Part shown: piece after piece, positions 33,701 to 45,420 of the stretch
Layout of the letters: each line of letters begins with the position of its first letter
Position numbering within the stretch: position 1 is the first letter of the stretch
NCBI GenBank assembly: GCA_950295325.1
Contig: OX485808.1
Location: 13,764,501 to 13,828,500 of the forward strand
Length of the DNA stretch: 64,000 bases
Source: Polytrichum commune
Lineage: Eukaryota > Streptophyta > Polytrichopsida > Polytrichales > Polytrichaceae
Reading direction: 5' to 3'
The notes under the pieces: model-generated
Told to the model about the DNA's origin: nothing
Databases searched by the model: none
The model's input: only the letters and a program-made list of their open reading frames with translations
Made by a program: the position numbers and the translations under genes

Positions 33701-36237
33701 CACTACACCACTTAAGAAATACTATGAGAAATAGTAACAACTCAGTGGTTAACAATAATGAAATTGGATCTCCTTGAAGTGTAGACGTTTAAATTGACCT
33801 CTGGTCATATATTTTCACATACTGCTGCCCTAATCAACCAACCATAGGAATCAAACAGCAGATAAGTCCCTGTGCAAATAGGACTAGTAGCGCTTATATG
33901 GCAAGAAGCTGCAAAAGCTGATTTTTTTTGCTGTGGACAAGCTACATGCACAATTAGCACAAACAAGGAACAAATACACACCTGAAACCACTTCTCGATA
34001 CACACTCTCTCGTATGTTTGGCCAGATGCAACGATGACTGGGTCGGACATGAGCTGGAGTGAAATGGGACACCGAAGCTCCTCAGGGGCAAGAGGAGTTC
34101 GCAACGTCCTTGGAGTGCGAGGGGTTCGTGGGGTTCGTGGAGTTAATGGGGGACTTGACGAGTCTTGATCCTGATCTTGCATCTCTCCTCCTGTCTGGAT
34201 AAATGCGAGCTCAGAGCACCGACACTCTGCACAGTGGAGATGGGTCCTCAGAGACGGCGTTTTTTCCGCCTCCGAATCCCCACCACCAACAGAAAGCTTT
34301 CCAGAGCCCCACCCACGATCGGAAACAGGCCACCGCGAATCGCCCGCCATCTGCATGTCGTTCTCAATGCGAAGGACGTTGTTGAATTTCTTCATGAGCT
34401 GCAGGATGTGCAGAGTGACAGCCTCCTTCCGGCGGTCTTCCTCATACCTCGCTTTCTCAAGCAACCGCTTGAGGGCACGCTTCTCCACCAGGATCGCATC
34501 GGCCGAAATGAGGCCTAACCTCGTCGCCACTTGACTGAATGTTTCTTGTTCTGCTTGGGGATTCTCATACTGAGGGCCCTTTTGCTTCTGGAGTAGCAGG
34601 GAGATGATTTCTGCACCGATTTGTTTCTCGACTGGATCCAGCTGGAAGTGAGTTTGGCTCACTTCTGCTTGAAGCTCTGCAATCTGTACACAAAAAAACA
34701 CATTAAAATTCTCCTCGCATTCCATTCTGTATCTGATATATAGATCAAATAAAGATGAATACAAAAACGGATCATAATACGCTAAGAAGGGGGGATTATC
34801 ATGAAGATTCTCCATAATGTAGTGCCTTTTTCATATTTGAACGAAAAGATTAGGCTCCATTTCAGGAGTCAATGGAATTCCACATCATACAACCCTACCC
34901 CCATTCCCTCTTCTTAGAGAAACTCTCCAGCCCTGATAACACACCTTGCAACCCAACTATGGCCCAGGGTTCGTTACTCTTAGGATATAGGCCTTACAGA
35001 GACAAACCTGCACAGCGACATCCTGTGAAACCAGAATTGCTATTCGACGAAGGCTGGCTTCCAGGCCTTCTTTCACCTCTTCAAACCGTGTGCGCATAGA
35101 CTCTCCTTTGATAGCCTGCACATAAGATCTCCAGAATATCACCAAAATATACACATAGTGGAGCCCCACAATGGATGGAGAGGCATTGAGACTCCTCAGG
35201 CTCGAAATTCACTTAACGCACAAAAGTCCACCTCAAGGAGTGGAGGGCAGGACAAATGTGAAAATAGATTCAACCTAACTTCCAGGAGAATAAGTAATGA
35301 GTCCCAAAAATCAATGAGCACCTTGCCCTAAACCAGTCCTAATAGACATGTATCCCCATTGAATTTTGTTCCCAGAGACCATGACAAAAACTCTGGACAT
35401 TAACACAAGGAAACGAAAACCAAGAAAGAGGAGGGTCAGCATGCCTTGGGCTGCCAAGATGTAAAGAAAACAGAAGAAAAGGACATACCAAATAGAGCTT
35501 GCTGGAATCAGTGCAATAATGCAAGAGCGACCGGGCTTTATCGAGGGCCAGCTGCAATGCACAAAGTGCCTGAATTCCTGGTTTGCGAAATCCAGTCCGT
35601 TCGGAATCCAAGGCAGGTCCAATGGTCTGCATTCGTTTCACCAATGCTGCCAAGGTTGTGCACATTCCCGCATGGAGCTGCATTCATTCATAAGCAGAAG
35701 AGCTTCACATAACTGCAGTTTCAATTATACCCTAAATACGTACGAATCTATGCAACTGAAGATTTCAGTAAAGGTAACCATACAAGTCGGATCGTAAAAG
35801 ACCTTATAAACTTGGAAGTAAGCTGCAGCATTTGTGTACCTGAGGAGGCTTGACATAACCAGGGCTGAAGACAAAACGAGGGCTTTGCACAGAACGAGGG
35901 CTTCCCACCGATCGAGGGCTTTCAATTGACCGGGGACTTTGAATAGGACTTCGTGGAAGAAATGTGTCCATCCTTCCCTCTCGTATCTGCTGCCCTGCTT
36001 TTAATCAAACCAAAGGGTTAGCATTGACTAGCAACCTAAACAATCAAGAATAAGACCTGTAGCAGCTTAAAAGGCCAGCTCCTCTTTCTGTTATTGCCAA
36101 ACAGAAAGATTGTTTGTATTAGCAATTCAGCTCAACTGACGCCAACGTAAATATATTTCAGTACAACTTGTGCCACAATAAATAGTGGGACAACACAGCA
36201 TACAACAACACATTGTGTACATACCAGAATCTGCCAT
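30800..36237 (-). CDS. U-box / armadillo-repeat E3 ubiquitin ligase, PUB45/PUB6 type
   Basis: A cytosolic E3 ligase: the U-box recruits the E2 and the ARM repeats bind substrate. Seven coding exons on the minus strand, 36237-36225, 35994-35840, 35677-35489, 35115-35008, 34683-33982, 33495-32756 and 31697-30800, join in frame to 934 aa. The first exon codes only MADSG in a strong ACCACCATGGC context. Residues ~17-50 are an SPR(S/F)-rich segment. Next comes the family N-terminal domain ([30 protein letters not shown]). A TPR-TPR-type TPRTPRT stretch precedes the U-box at ~355-429 ([20 protein letters not shown], then [25 protein letters not shown]). ARM repeats run ~570-850. The C-terminal WK...YQC end matches PUB45-like proteins. 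It is longer than Arabidopsis PUB45 (~770 aa) because of serine/proline- and histidine-rich linkers. The substrate is unknown. Confidence 0.95.
32265..32714. mobile_element. MITE family H (Harbinger-like), in U-box intron 6
   Basis: The termini are AGGGTCATTTAC and GTAAATGACCCT, perfect inverted repeats of 12 bp followed by looser similarity (GGGGTAGTTGTGG against CAACAACCACC). TGA flanks both ends (32262-32264 and 32715-32717), the expected 3-bp TNA duplication. It ends only 39 bp from the exon 6 donor at 32755. It has no transposase and is related to 22195-22659. Confidence 0.85.
33558..33725. repeat. Family J repeat in U-box intron 5
   Basis: ACAAGCTCTCCTCATTAGTC, AACACCTCATGCTTACCTAT, GATTCAACTTAAAGACCTTG and CACTCACTACACCACTTAAG parallel the V-ATPase intron copy at 28849-29005. 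Relative to its host gene it lies antisense here and sense there. Confidence 0.75.
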
Positions 36238-39200
36238 GGTGGTAGTCAACCACAAAAGTATAGCTTGCTGTCCACAGGCTTCCTGCAACAATAGACACAC
36301 AACTTTCAGGCTTCTCCACCATCATTTGTCATTTACTAAAATGGTTGCAGTCATGAGCTCAGGCAACAGAAAAACTGTGGACGTGTTCAAAACTCGTACC
36401 TCATAGACTGCAACAGCCAACTCATTCCCTGCACAGCTTTGATGATCATCGCCTCCTCTGTCGCGTACATGTAGCCGCCCTGCCCATAGTTTGGCTATGA
36501 GCCCAACAACGCCACTTTCGATGCAACTCTTCAAAAACCTCAAGGATCTTCAAAGTGCTGAAGCAACACACGATTTCCACTGAACAAAAACCAATCTATC
36601 TCTCATCTACATGATCCCCTGCTGGTGATTCGCACTTCCACTACCAGTGAGGGTCGCCCTGCTTTAGCTTTGCCTGCAAGCACTGACATCAGCACCATAC
36701 AGTGAGATCGAAACTCAGAATTATTACAAGAGCATTTTTCCTTTGCTGATCCCTAACTAATCATGGTGTGAGAAAGAATAACCTCCAACACATCATCATA
36801 ATATTCTTGGAACATTCAGGTGAATCATTTGTTGTCTCAAAACAATCTTGTCAAGAGCCAGCCCTATCAGCATAGGACCCTTCTCTTCAAGTCCTCAAAA
36901 AGCAGAAAATGCACCGGTGAAGTGACCAAGAAGTTCAGGAGGTCCAGGCAGATTTCTGCTGAAATGTAAAATGGGTATAACAAAATGGAGAAAGCCACAA
37001 CAAAGATCCTGTACAGCAGGGTATATGCTTTTTAGGGAAAGACCAACCTCACCTACCATAAAGTACGCACAAAAAGACCAAATCACTCTCAAGGACCAAC
37101 TCTAAAATGTAGGGTTTCAGTATTCTCAAGGACCTACACACCTAACTAACATGTCTAGCTTCTTGACAGGTAGGTGAAGTCAAGCGATGTGTAAGCAAAG
37201 TCACATGGACAATACAAGGACAGCATCCCTCCCCTATAGCAGTTGGCCCACATTCACAGGATGGAATTTACTGTTTACCGAAGCATCATAACCCTGTTTG
37301 AATTTCTTGAGGCAAAATTCTCACGAAATATTGTACCCAAAAAATAAACCCCTCCCCCCATAATATTCATAAAACAAACAATCCACAAATGTGTGTTCTA
37401 CCCAGAGAGAGAAATCTGTACCACACCAAGAAACATCATCAATTCGCAAACCTACCACAACCTCTTCTGCCTATGTGTGCCTATAAACTCTTTCAGCTCC
37501 ACAAACTATCTCGAAGGGTGACGTAAAAATACAAACATCATTCCCTGCCCTAGCTCTCCAAAATCGTGAATGGCCAGCAAGAACAGAAGAAAGAAGAGCA
37601 AGCTTTCCTCGGCCTCTCACTCTCAACACATGCAACTGCTCAACATTTTTACGTCATGTGACCGTTGAGAACTGTCTATGATGTCGATGATGATGCAAGT
37701 GGGCAAACTTACATACGGTGTTCATGTAACCTTGGGAAGAAGAAGAAAAAGAAGGAAACAAAACACACAATCCTAACATTGTCTAGCCCAGCACTCTCTA
37801 TTGAGCCAAGACACACATACATGTCATCATCCCTCACGAATAACTCCTCAAGAATAATCATCTGCTCCTTTGTGAACCTACGAAGCACACAAGTGATGCC
37901 TCCCTCCCCTCCTCCTTGCGCGCAAGATTACTTACTTAGAAGCGGTGAAAGAAAGTGAGTGGGTGAAGAGAAAATTAGAAACACTACCACTACCACTTCT
38001 TTGAAAAAGGGAATCACTCAAACCCGGCTACCACTCAAAAAACGTGTTGCCCCTAAAAGTAGCAACAAAGTTGCCACGAGTGTGCGTGGGTGGGTTACCG
38101 TAAAGCCTAACCCCAAAGAAACCCATCACAAACTCACATGTCGATGATGGCGGAACGACAACAAATGTTATCATTCCTTCTCTTTTCCTTCCTTTCCACA
38201 GCGATCCATGGCCAGCCTGGAGGAAAGGCTCGATTCCCGAGAACTCAAACAGCTAAAAAAACCACCGTTGTAACCTGGGACGTTTCACCCTTGCTTCGAT
38301 CTCAGGGTACCAAAAACTCATCGTACAAGAACCAGAAGCAGAGGAAGCAAGAAGAAGAAGAAGAAGCAGCTATCTACCCATGATGCCCGCCATAACTTAC
38401 CACCTTTGCAACAAGAACATCATCATCATCATCTCCATCTCAACAAAGAGCGCCAAATAATCAACATATCATATAATTCTCTTCTTCTTTTTCCTTACTA
38501 CTACTGCTGCCACATACATAACCCACATACATACTTAACTAACTTACTTACTTACACCTACAAACACATAACCCTTCCTTTCCTTTGCTTTGCTTTGCTT
38601 TGCATTCCTTTGCGGCTTCTTGTGATCAAATCAAATCATATCATATCATTCTCTTCTTCACTCTTCGATGATACCCCACAACTCATCACAACTACTCCCA
38701 CATAGTATACATAATTACTTACCCCTACACCACATCACCCTCTCTTCCTTTCCTTTCCTTTGCTTGGCTTTGCTTTGCTTCTTCTTGTGATGCCCACATA
38801 CATAACCTTCGAGCCTGGATGGGACTTCTTCCTTGTGGGTTTATTATTCTGCACCACGCACCAAGTGCGTGCAGCACTCCGAGAACCCCAAAACCAACAA
38901 CCAGAAGAAGAAGAAGAAGAAATGAAATGATAAGCACTCTTGAGCAGTAGTAGTTGACACTTTTTAGGAAGTCGAGGGGCATCAAGCATCACCATCATCA
39001 ACTGCTAAGTTAACTTAACATAACGTATCACCATAAGTAACCTGATTCAACTCTAGGCTGAGTCTGTGATCATCGTCATAAGCGACTTCACCCATTTTTC
39101 AAGTATTGTTTTCTCCGGGCTTCTTGTGGAAGGAATCTTTCAATCTAAGTTACGCATCAGGATCATCACCTGTGTGTGTGTGTGTGTGTGTGTGAAGTTT

Positions 39201-39540
39201 GCAAGTGGTCATTCATCGAGAGATGGATTAACCTTAAAGAGAGGATTGTGATGAGGATGTAAGCTTTGAAGCTACTATGTACTTACAGACTTAAATAGGT
39301 CTCTGAAGCTGGAAGCAATATCAACAAAACCAAAAACCTAAAACCTAAATCCTTGGACATGCTGGTCGAAGCACCTCAAAATAAAATTGCTGTGGAAGCA
39401 AAAACCCAAAATCTATTTTCTCACCACGGAGCTGCGGAGAGTAGAACCCAGACTGAAGGAAGAATCGGCTCAAAACACTGCGAAATTCTTCTTCCAAATG
39501 CTGTCTTTCTCCTCTGAGAGCCCACACTAATTAGCACAGC
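36238..39540 (-). promoter_or_regulatory. Upstream and leader region of the U-box gene
   Basis: On the minus strand, an acceptor TGTTGCAG (just before 36282) opens a segment running into the MADSG start, and a donor-like GAGGTACG sits near 36399, so at least one leader intron is likely. Farther out, 37.7-39.0 kb is rich in GAA/CTT and CCTTTGC runs. Two CCTTTCCTTTG(C/CTTTG) clusters at ~38575-38612 and ~38746-38782 share flanking CTTCTTGTGAT. A GT run of ~22 bp lies at 39172-39193. An open frame at 38138-38383 (+) begins with a signal-peptide-like stretch but matches nothing known. Confidence 0.35.
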
Positions 39541-40320
39541 GAAAATGCAAAATACTGAATAAAAGGGAGGGGTAGTGAAAATTTGGGTCTAAAATTGAGC
39601 TTGATAACCTACTTGAAGGAAAAACCTGGCTTATGCCGCAGGATTCTCGTCTCGGTGCCGGAGGATGGGAGGCAAGAGAGCGCTTGCAGGAGCATTGAAT
39701 CCCAACTACCCACCAAAAATAAACAAAAACCCACAAAAATGGTACATGGAAAAACATATTGTAGAAGAAATAGTTGCGAAATCCGTATTTTTCTTTTTAT
39801 GGCAAAATGCTGTTGAAATTTCTGCGGAGGATAAAACGCTCTGCTCCTGCTGCAATCCCATGATCATCGATCCAAAGCAGAACCTTCCAACACTATTTTA
39901 TTACATAATTATTAATGGTTCTTTGTCTTTGTTTTTTTTTTTTTCGGATCTTCAGAAGTTCTTTCCACCTTCAATTGCTCCACCAGGCTCTTTCCAGTGT
40001 TGTGGAGCGTTTCTGCCAAAGATTTTGGGGTTCAATGATTGACACCAAGTTGAAAAAGAACTATTTACTACTACGACTACTAAAAAAAGCTAAAGCGCTT
40101 CTCAAGTGAAATTCTCCTAGGAAATTGGATGGATGTAATAGTGTTATCGTCCATGTCTGGATGGACGATTTATGCCACCTCCTTATTTATTAGGCACATG
40201 TTTCGTCGACCATTAACTCATATTCCACCATTGAATCACTGCCCTTTCGGAGCCTGGATAAGCTTCTTAACTCCACCTTCAAGAAGCACAATGATCATAA
40301 GCTTCGTTTTGACGCTTAAG
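39541..40320. other. Gene-free segment
   Basis: No gene could be built. Composition is intermediate between the gene cluster and the repeat-rich tail. Several short frames on both strands lack similarity. Confidence 0.35.
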
Positions 40321-40330
40321 GGTCTCAAGC

Positions 40331-40735
40331 TAAGGTAGATAGTGTGTCAATTGGATACTCTTTTTCCTCTCTTCACCCACTTTTCGTAGGATATGCAACA
40401 TGCAGATATTTGCAAGATAAATTACCAAATCCAAATCGTGCACGTAGCCACTTTCCTCATAATTTATGGAGCTCATATGAATATTCTATTCATCTTTAAA
40501 GTGTAGATTTCTAAGTTGTTTACTGATCGTATAGGTCTCCTCTCCCCCCCCCCCTCCCTCCTCCTCATTAATGTTGACTATTGTGTCTAGAATGGTTAGC
40601 ATTTATTGAGCACACAATCCGATCTTTATTCAACACATGTTTTTTGGGTGTCCGTTCTTAGATTCACACCTAACCATGCACCGCTCACATATAAGTGTTT
40701 GTTTGAGATCAAACACTCGATCAAACATATTTTAC
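40331..40735. mobile_element. MITE family B copy
   Basis: The start CTAAGGTAGATAGTG, then CCACTTTCCTCATAATTTA, GGAGCTCATATGAATATTC, GGTCTCCTCTCCCC with an 11-C run at 40544-40554, ATGTTGACTATTGTG, GAGCACACAATCCGATCTTT and CACACCTAACCATGCACC follow the order of the 9.1-kb copy. It shows the empty target of the 140-bp MITE at 9499. The right terminus is eroded. Confidence 0.65.
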
Positions 40736-41501
40736 CCCTGCTACCATTGGGCTAAGGGTTCATGATGTCTATGTAACCATTAGTAAACTCAAAATGCAAA
40801 GATTCATTTCATAGCACGAGCATGACTATTTGAAATTTTGTCTGTAAATTTTGTCTGTACGAGAACCCAAATATATATATTTGAGGTCCATATATATTGA
40901 ATTGGTTGTTAACGTGTAGGGGACTTGTTTTTACTCAAGCCCCTTTATCCATAAGGGATGAGTTTTTACATAGACACCAAGAACACCAAGTCCTATCATT
41001 GCATGGCCTACATGAAGACTTATACAAACCCCTAGCAAGTATTAATCCAATGCTCACTTGACCTGTGACACCCCCCCCCCCCCTTCCTTAATCTATAAAC
41101 CATCTCTACACCCATAAAACACCAACTTCAAAATCACAACAAACAAATTGATTCTCTCAATATTCCCTCACATGCATGTATAAGTCTAACAAGAATGACA
41201 TCATTGATAAAAATAAGTTAGATTTAGATGGGGTCACAATTAGCAGTAATCAATAGAAACAATTCTAAGCCACCTTGAATGCATTGCATTTGTAGGACAC
41301 CTTGTGACCCCAATAATAAATGGGCCTTTGAAATCTTAAAGGGTCGAGCATTTTCCTAAATGTGTGGATATTGCAATTGATGGCTTTGTGTTGGTGGTAA
41401 CTTATAACACACATCACAACAAGGACATCAAGTGTGGATGAATGTTCTATTATCATTATCATCATCATGGAGTTATCACTTGTGGGGGCCCGGGGGGGGG
41501 G

Positions 41502-42058
41502 TCACAAGCTATATGCTTTTGTAAACCATGTGCGGACATGGCTTATTTAACAATGGCTTATTTATTTGAATTTCTTGAGTAGTTGACAACATAAATTCAG
41601 TTTATAAACTCTATTTTGTTTGTAAATTATATCATTTATCAAAATATTGGAATCTTGACTTAAATTGATGTTTTTCCATAACAAAATGACAATAATACAT
41701 TAACAATACATGCAAATAAAATTGAATGGTACATGGTTACAACATTATCTTGAGACTCTTAGTTGACCACCCTGAGCTTACCAACGACCGAATTTGATGA
41801 ATCTAGTTAATTGAGGCAACTTCTCCATCCAATCCAAAGATATTCTTCGTTCCTCCAAATATAACAAATCCTACTTTATTAATAAAAAGCACATACTACC
41901 TATATTTTCACCTACCCTATTCTAGATATAATATAGTACGGGTCATTTCATTCAAGCTATAGTAATTCCAAAATTGTATAAATTATTTTCTCTCTTAAAT
42001 TAAAAGTACCATGTACTTTTTCTCGCGTGGTTCAATAAAAGTTCGACAATGACCTCCC
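41502..42058. repeat. ~560-bp dispersed repeat D, copy 1
   Basis: Co-linear with 47935-48555 in the same orientation. Shared blocks are TCACAAGCTAT, CTCTATTTTGTTTG, ATCATTTATCAAAATATTG, AATACATTAACAATACATGC, CTTGAGACTCTTAG, CATCCAATCCAAAGA, TTCACCTACCCTATT, CAAGCTATAGTAATTCC and CAATGACCTCC. There are no TG..CA termini or matching flanks. Confidence 0.75.
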
Positions 42059-42383
42059 CATGATTTATCGTCTACCATTCGATGAATACTATGTCAGATT
42101 CTTACCTTGATATAGGCTTTTGCATTAGAGAGGGGTTACACATGAACTCTACTTAATAAACAACAACTAAGAGCAAGCCCACTCTCCTTGCATATGCATC
42201 CGCATTCACACTTTAACATCCGCATTGTAGATGCAGATGCAGAGAAGCCGCCCACTCACTGACGTACGTGGTCTTCACGAATGAAATACTATATGCCAGA
42301 AGCCTCGAAATCCCTACATATGTGAGATATGCATGGATTTTTTTTAAACCTTTGACCTACTACTTTCCCTCTAGTATCAGTTA

Positions 42384-42720
42384 GTTACATATGATCTAGA
42401 TGAATTTGAGAAATGACATGTTGAGGTTTGGGACTTGAGGAAAATTACTCGTTATAGATGATCTGGGCGAGGCTGAGAAATAACCGGTTGAGGTTTGAGA
42501 CTTCAAGAAAAATGCTAGTTTCAGATGAACCAGATAGAGTTTGAGAAATAATTGGTTGAGGTTTGAGACTTGAGGAAAAAATACTAGTTACAAATGAATC
42601 AGATGGAGTTTGAGAAATAAGCAGTCGAGGTTTGAGACTTCAGAAAAATTAACCATCATAAATGAACCGGGCGAGTTTGAGAAATAACCGGTCGAAGTTC
42701 ATGACTTCAAAAATTACCGA
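42384..42720. repeat. 67-bp minisatellite, five units
   Basis: Units start at 42384, 42451, 42518, 42587 and 42654, spaced 67, 67, 69 and 67 bp. Each contains AGATGAACCGG (or a variant), GAGTTTGAGAAATAACCGG, TTGAGGTTTGAGACTTC and AAGAAAAATTAC. One isolated relative lies at 59088-59160 (GTTACAGATGGACCGGTTAA, TTTGAGAAATAATTGGTTGA, GACTTCAAGAAAATTACCGA). Confidence 0.85.
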
Positions 42721-43202
42721 CCAATTCAAAGGAAATTCAAAAGTTAGTATTGAAGCAATGCAGGATGAGTGGCAGTTTTGCCTGGGTCTACATTTGCACC
42801 TTGGACGAAGGCCACTTTTCATTCCCAGATGCAAATGTAGATCTAGGAACGACCGGACTCGCTCTTAGACATTAGTTTTGAATGTCACCAAGATATTTCA
42901 TCCAATTTTGGATGAATGTATAGAGTATTGCATAAAGTCTCTCGAAGAGGGACTACAATCGTGAGTTATGGTCCCTCTTTGAGACGCTTTGCTATTTGGA
43001 GAGTTTGACGCTTCACGTGTCAGTATCTAAATTGGTCCTTTGCTTGCAACTTTAGTTGGCCAATTTGTCTTGTGGTCTCAAGTTTGGTCTCCATGTAGGC
43101 AACCATAAATGGATATGCTAACTATCTATGTGTTCTTAATGGTTGCTAACTAAGTTTTAGTCACCTAACATTTCATGTGTGACATCAAAGACCGACTATA
43201 GC

Positions 43203-43374
43203 TAAGGGCCACTTCACACACAAGACTGAAGGCCCGTGACCATTGCAATCTACGAGCTCTCATTGGTCGAAAGGGCGGAGACCGTTCAAGTTCATTTCAC
43301 ACACGAAGGTGAAGGCCTAAAAGTCCAAAGAAGACTTCATGCATGAAAAGTTTACATGGAGTCCCACATGATGG
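43203..43374. repeat. Family C repeat, copy 1
   Basis: TAAGGGCCACTTCACACACA, AGACTGAAGGCCCGTGACCA, GAGCTCTCATTGGTCGAAA, GGCGGAGACCGTTCAAGTTC and TACATGGAGTCCCACATG parallel 51621-51800. It is probably a decayed MITE. Confidence 0.65.
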
Positions 43375-44864
43375 ACTATGGATAAGATTTCACGGTCTCC
43401 TGGAATTTGCGTCAGGCCTGACGCAAGTTAAGGGAGACCATGCCTTTTTTCAATATTTTTTTCCAACATGATATATTTAAGGACACATTGCAAGGCATAT
43501 TCTATAATAGATTCTAGGACATACAAACACCACCAAGTAATTCTTTAAAATTGATAGAGTTTGAGACATATTATATTGAACCGAATCCTCCCCTCTTTTT
43601 CCGCCAACAAAATATGCAATGGTCCCGCAACATGGTCCGTTCTCAGTTCACACTATGCTTCAGGGCCCGTGACTGCATAAAACGACTTTCCCAACACCCA
43701 TGGTACGACCTTTGGATGAGAGTCTAATATGGGAAAGACAAGTTCTGGCTAAACATTATATCTACTTTCTATTTAGGCTCCGAAACCTCGGTGTTATAGG
43801 TTTGATCCTTAGAATTCAAAGGTTCTTTCTCACATACATTTTTCATCGAGTCCTCAACTTGGGCTTGGGGACCATGGCCTCTATGTAAACTCATCCATCA
43901 TGGATGAAGGGGTTCGAGTGAAAAGAAGTCTCTTACATGTTGAGGATCGATTCCGAGTCATTCCGATTAGATAGCTCTAGACTAATTTGGAAATTTGATG
44001 CCATTTTTGAAGTCAATTCATCTTTAAATAATGAACATTTATATGTCACGATATAGTATGATGCGTTTTCACCATCCGAATGGATGAGTTCACAAATCCT
44101 TGTCCCAAGTTTTGGGATGGATGATTCTTCACAGCTATTCTCATCGAGAGACCCGTTCTGAAGATGGATGAATTCATGTTCGGGGTTCGAGGGCACTTGA
44201 GGAGGCACAAATTGACCGAGGTTGTCATCTTTTCATCCAAACCATGGATGAGTCATGGGGGCAAGAAACGGATTCAATGACAGAGTTGGAAGTATCATAC
44301 TCGCGGTTCCGCATTTAAAACCTCAATGAGTGAAAATTTTATGCAAAATTTGGGGTAAGTAGGCTTCTCACTCTTGGATACCTAGCCTCTTAGGGCTGCT
44401 TTGCACTAGGGTCTATGACTAAAGGTATTCCAAAATCAAGTGTTCTTATTAGTCAAGAGCAAAGTTTTGGATCCAATGAATTTACACTAGGCTTCTAATT
44501 CAAGTTTCGAAATTTTAGGTAACACAAATCGTCCAATTCAATCAAACAAATAGAATACATTGTACATTGATACTCTTAGTTAGTGAGGGGGGAGGGCTAA
44601 TAGTGGGCGTTGGGAAATTAGTGACGGTGATACTGGATTTCTTTTTGCTATGAAATCAGTTCAAGGAAGCATTGTTTATCCCGGCATTACTGTAGTACCT
44701 TGACCACTTTGGCATTCATTAAATTATTTTTGAGAATTTGAAATTTTCTTCTTCTGGAAATCACATTTTCAAAATCTCAAAAATTAACATGGAAAGAATA
44801 GCCTAGGCTATTTTTTCTTATATGAAGTTGGTGTGTGTAGCTATACCATTCAAATCAATATACC

Positions 44865-45420
44865 ATGCAAAACCTTCATACCTGTGCGAAATTGCCCTAG
44901 TGTCAATATAATTTAAAATAATATCGACTCAAATAATAACTCAAGTATACAAAGATTCTCTCACGTTGAGACACTTTATTGGTGTTGCAATTTTGTTGCC
45001 AACATGTGAGTTATGTGATACCATGTAGGATGTTAGTTAGTAACATTGTTCATTCACCTATATATTAGTCCTAGATTGGTACTTACCGATGTTGGTATGG
45101 TATCGCCTTCTTTTGATACCATCAGGGTATCTATAATGAGGATCCACATTTTTGGATACCAATATGTCACGAGTATTTGATGCTATTCTTGTTGTCAATG
45201 GCATTCTGGGACTGTATACATACAAGATCCTTCATACATAGGAAAATTTGTCCCACTACCAACATGGTTTAGAATAGTATTGACCCGTGTAAATAACTCG
45301 GGTATACAAAGATTCTCTCACCATGACATATCAATATTTGGCCGGTGTTACAAGACAATTACCCCACATGCAAGGTTACTTGATACCATCGTTGATGTTG
45401 ATTATCAATACCATGAGTTC
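44865..45420. repeat. Family G: duplicated ~190-bp segment
   Basis: 44865-45050 and 45225-45420 share CCTTCATAC, AATTGCCC/TTGTCCCACTA, ACTC(A/G)(A/G)GTATACAAAGATTC, TCTCAC and GTTACTTGATACCA-like pieces in the same order. A third, inverted relative lies near 50080-50260 (GAGAGAATCATTGTATACCC, GGTATCATTTTAGACCATAT). Confidence 0.55.

Noticed and set aside
35725-35925. Minus-strand open frame as part of the U-box protein
   Set aside because: It is a shifted frame over the real SPR-repeat exon; the true frame joins in phase with both neighbours.
38138-38383. Small secreted protein gene (signal-peptide-like start)
   Set aside because: The frame starts without a good ATG context, lies in GAA/CTT-rich low-complexity DNA upstream of the U-box gene, and resembles nothing known.
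43735-43810. tRNA-like T-arm (GGTTTGATCC)
   Set aside because: No matching acceptor stem, D-arm or anticodon arm could be placed upstream.
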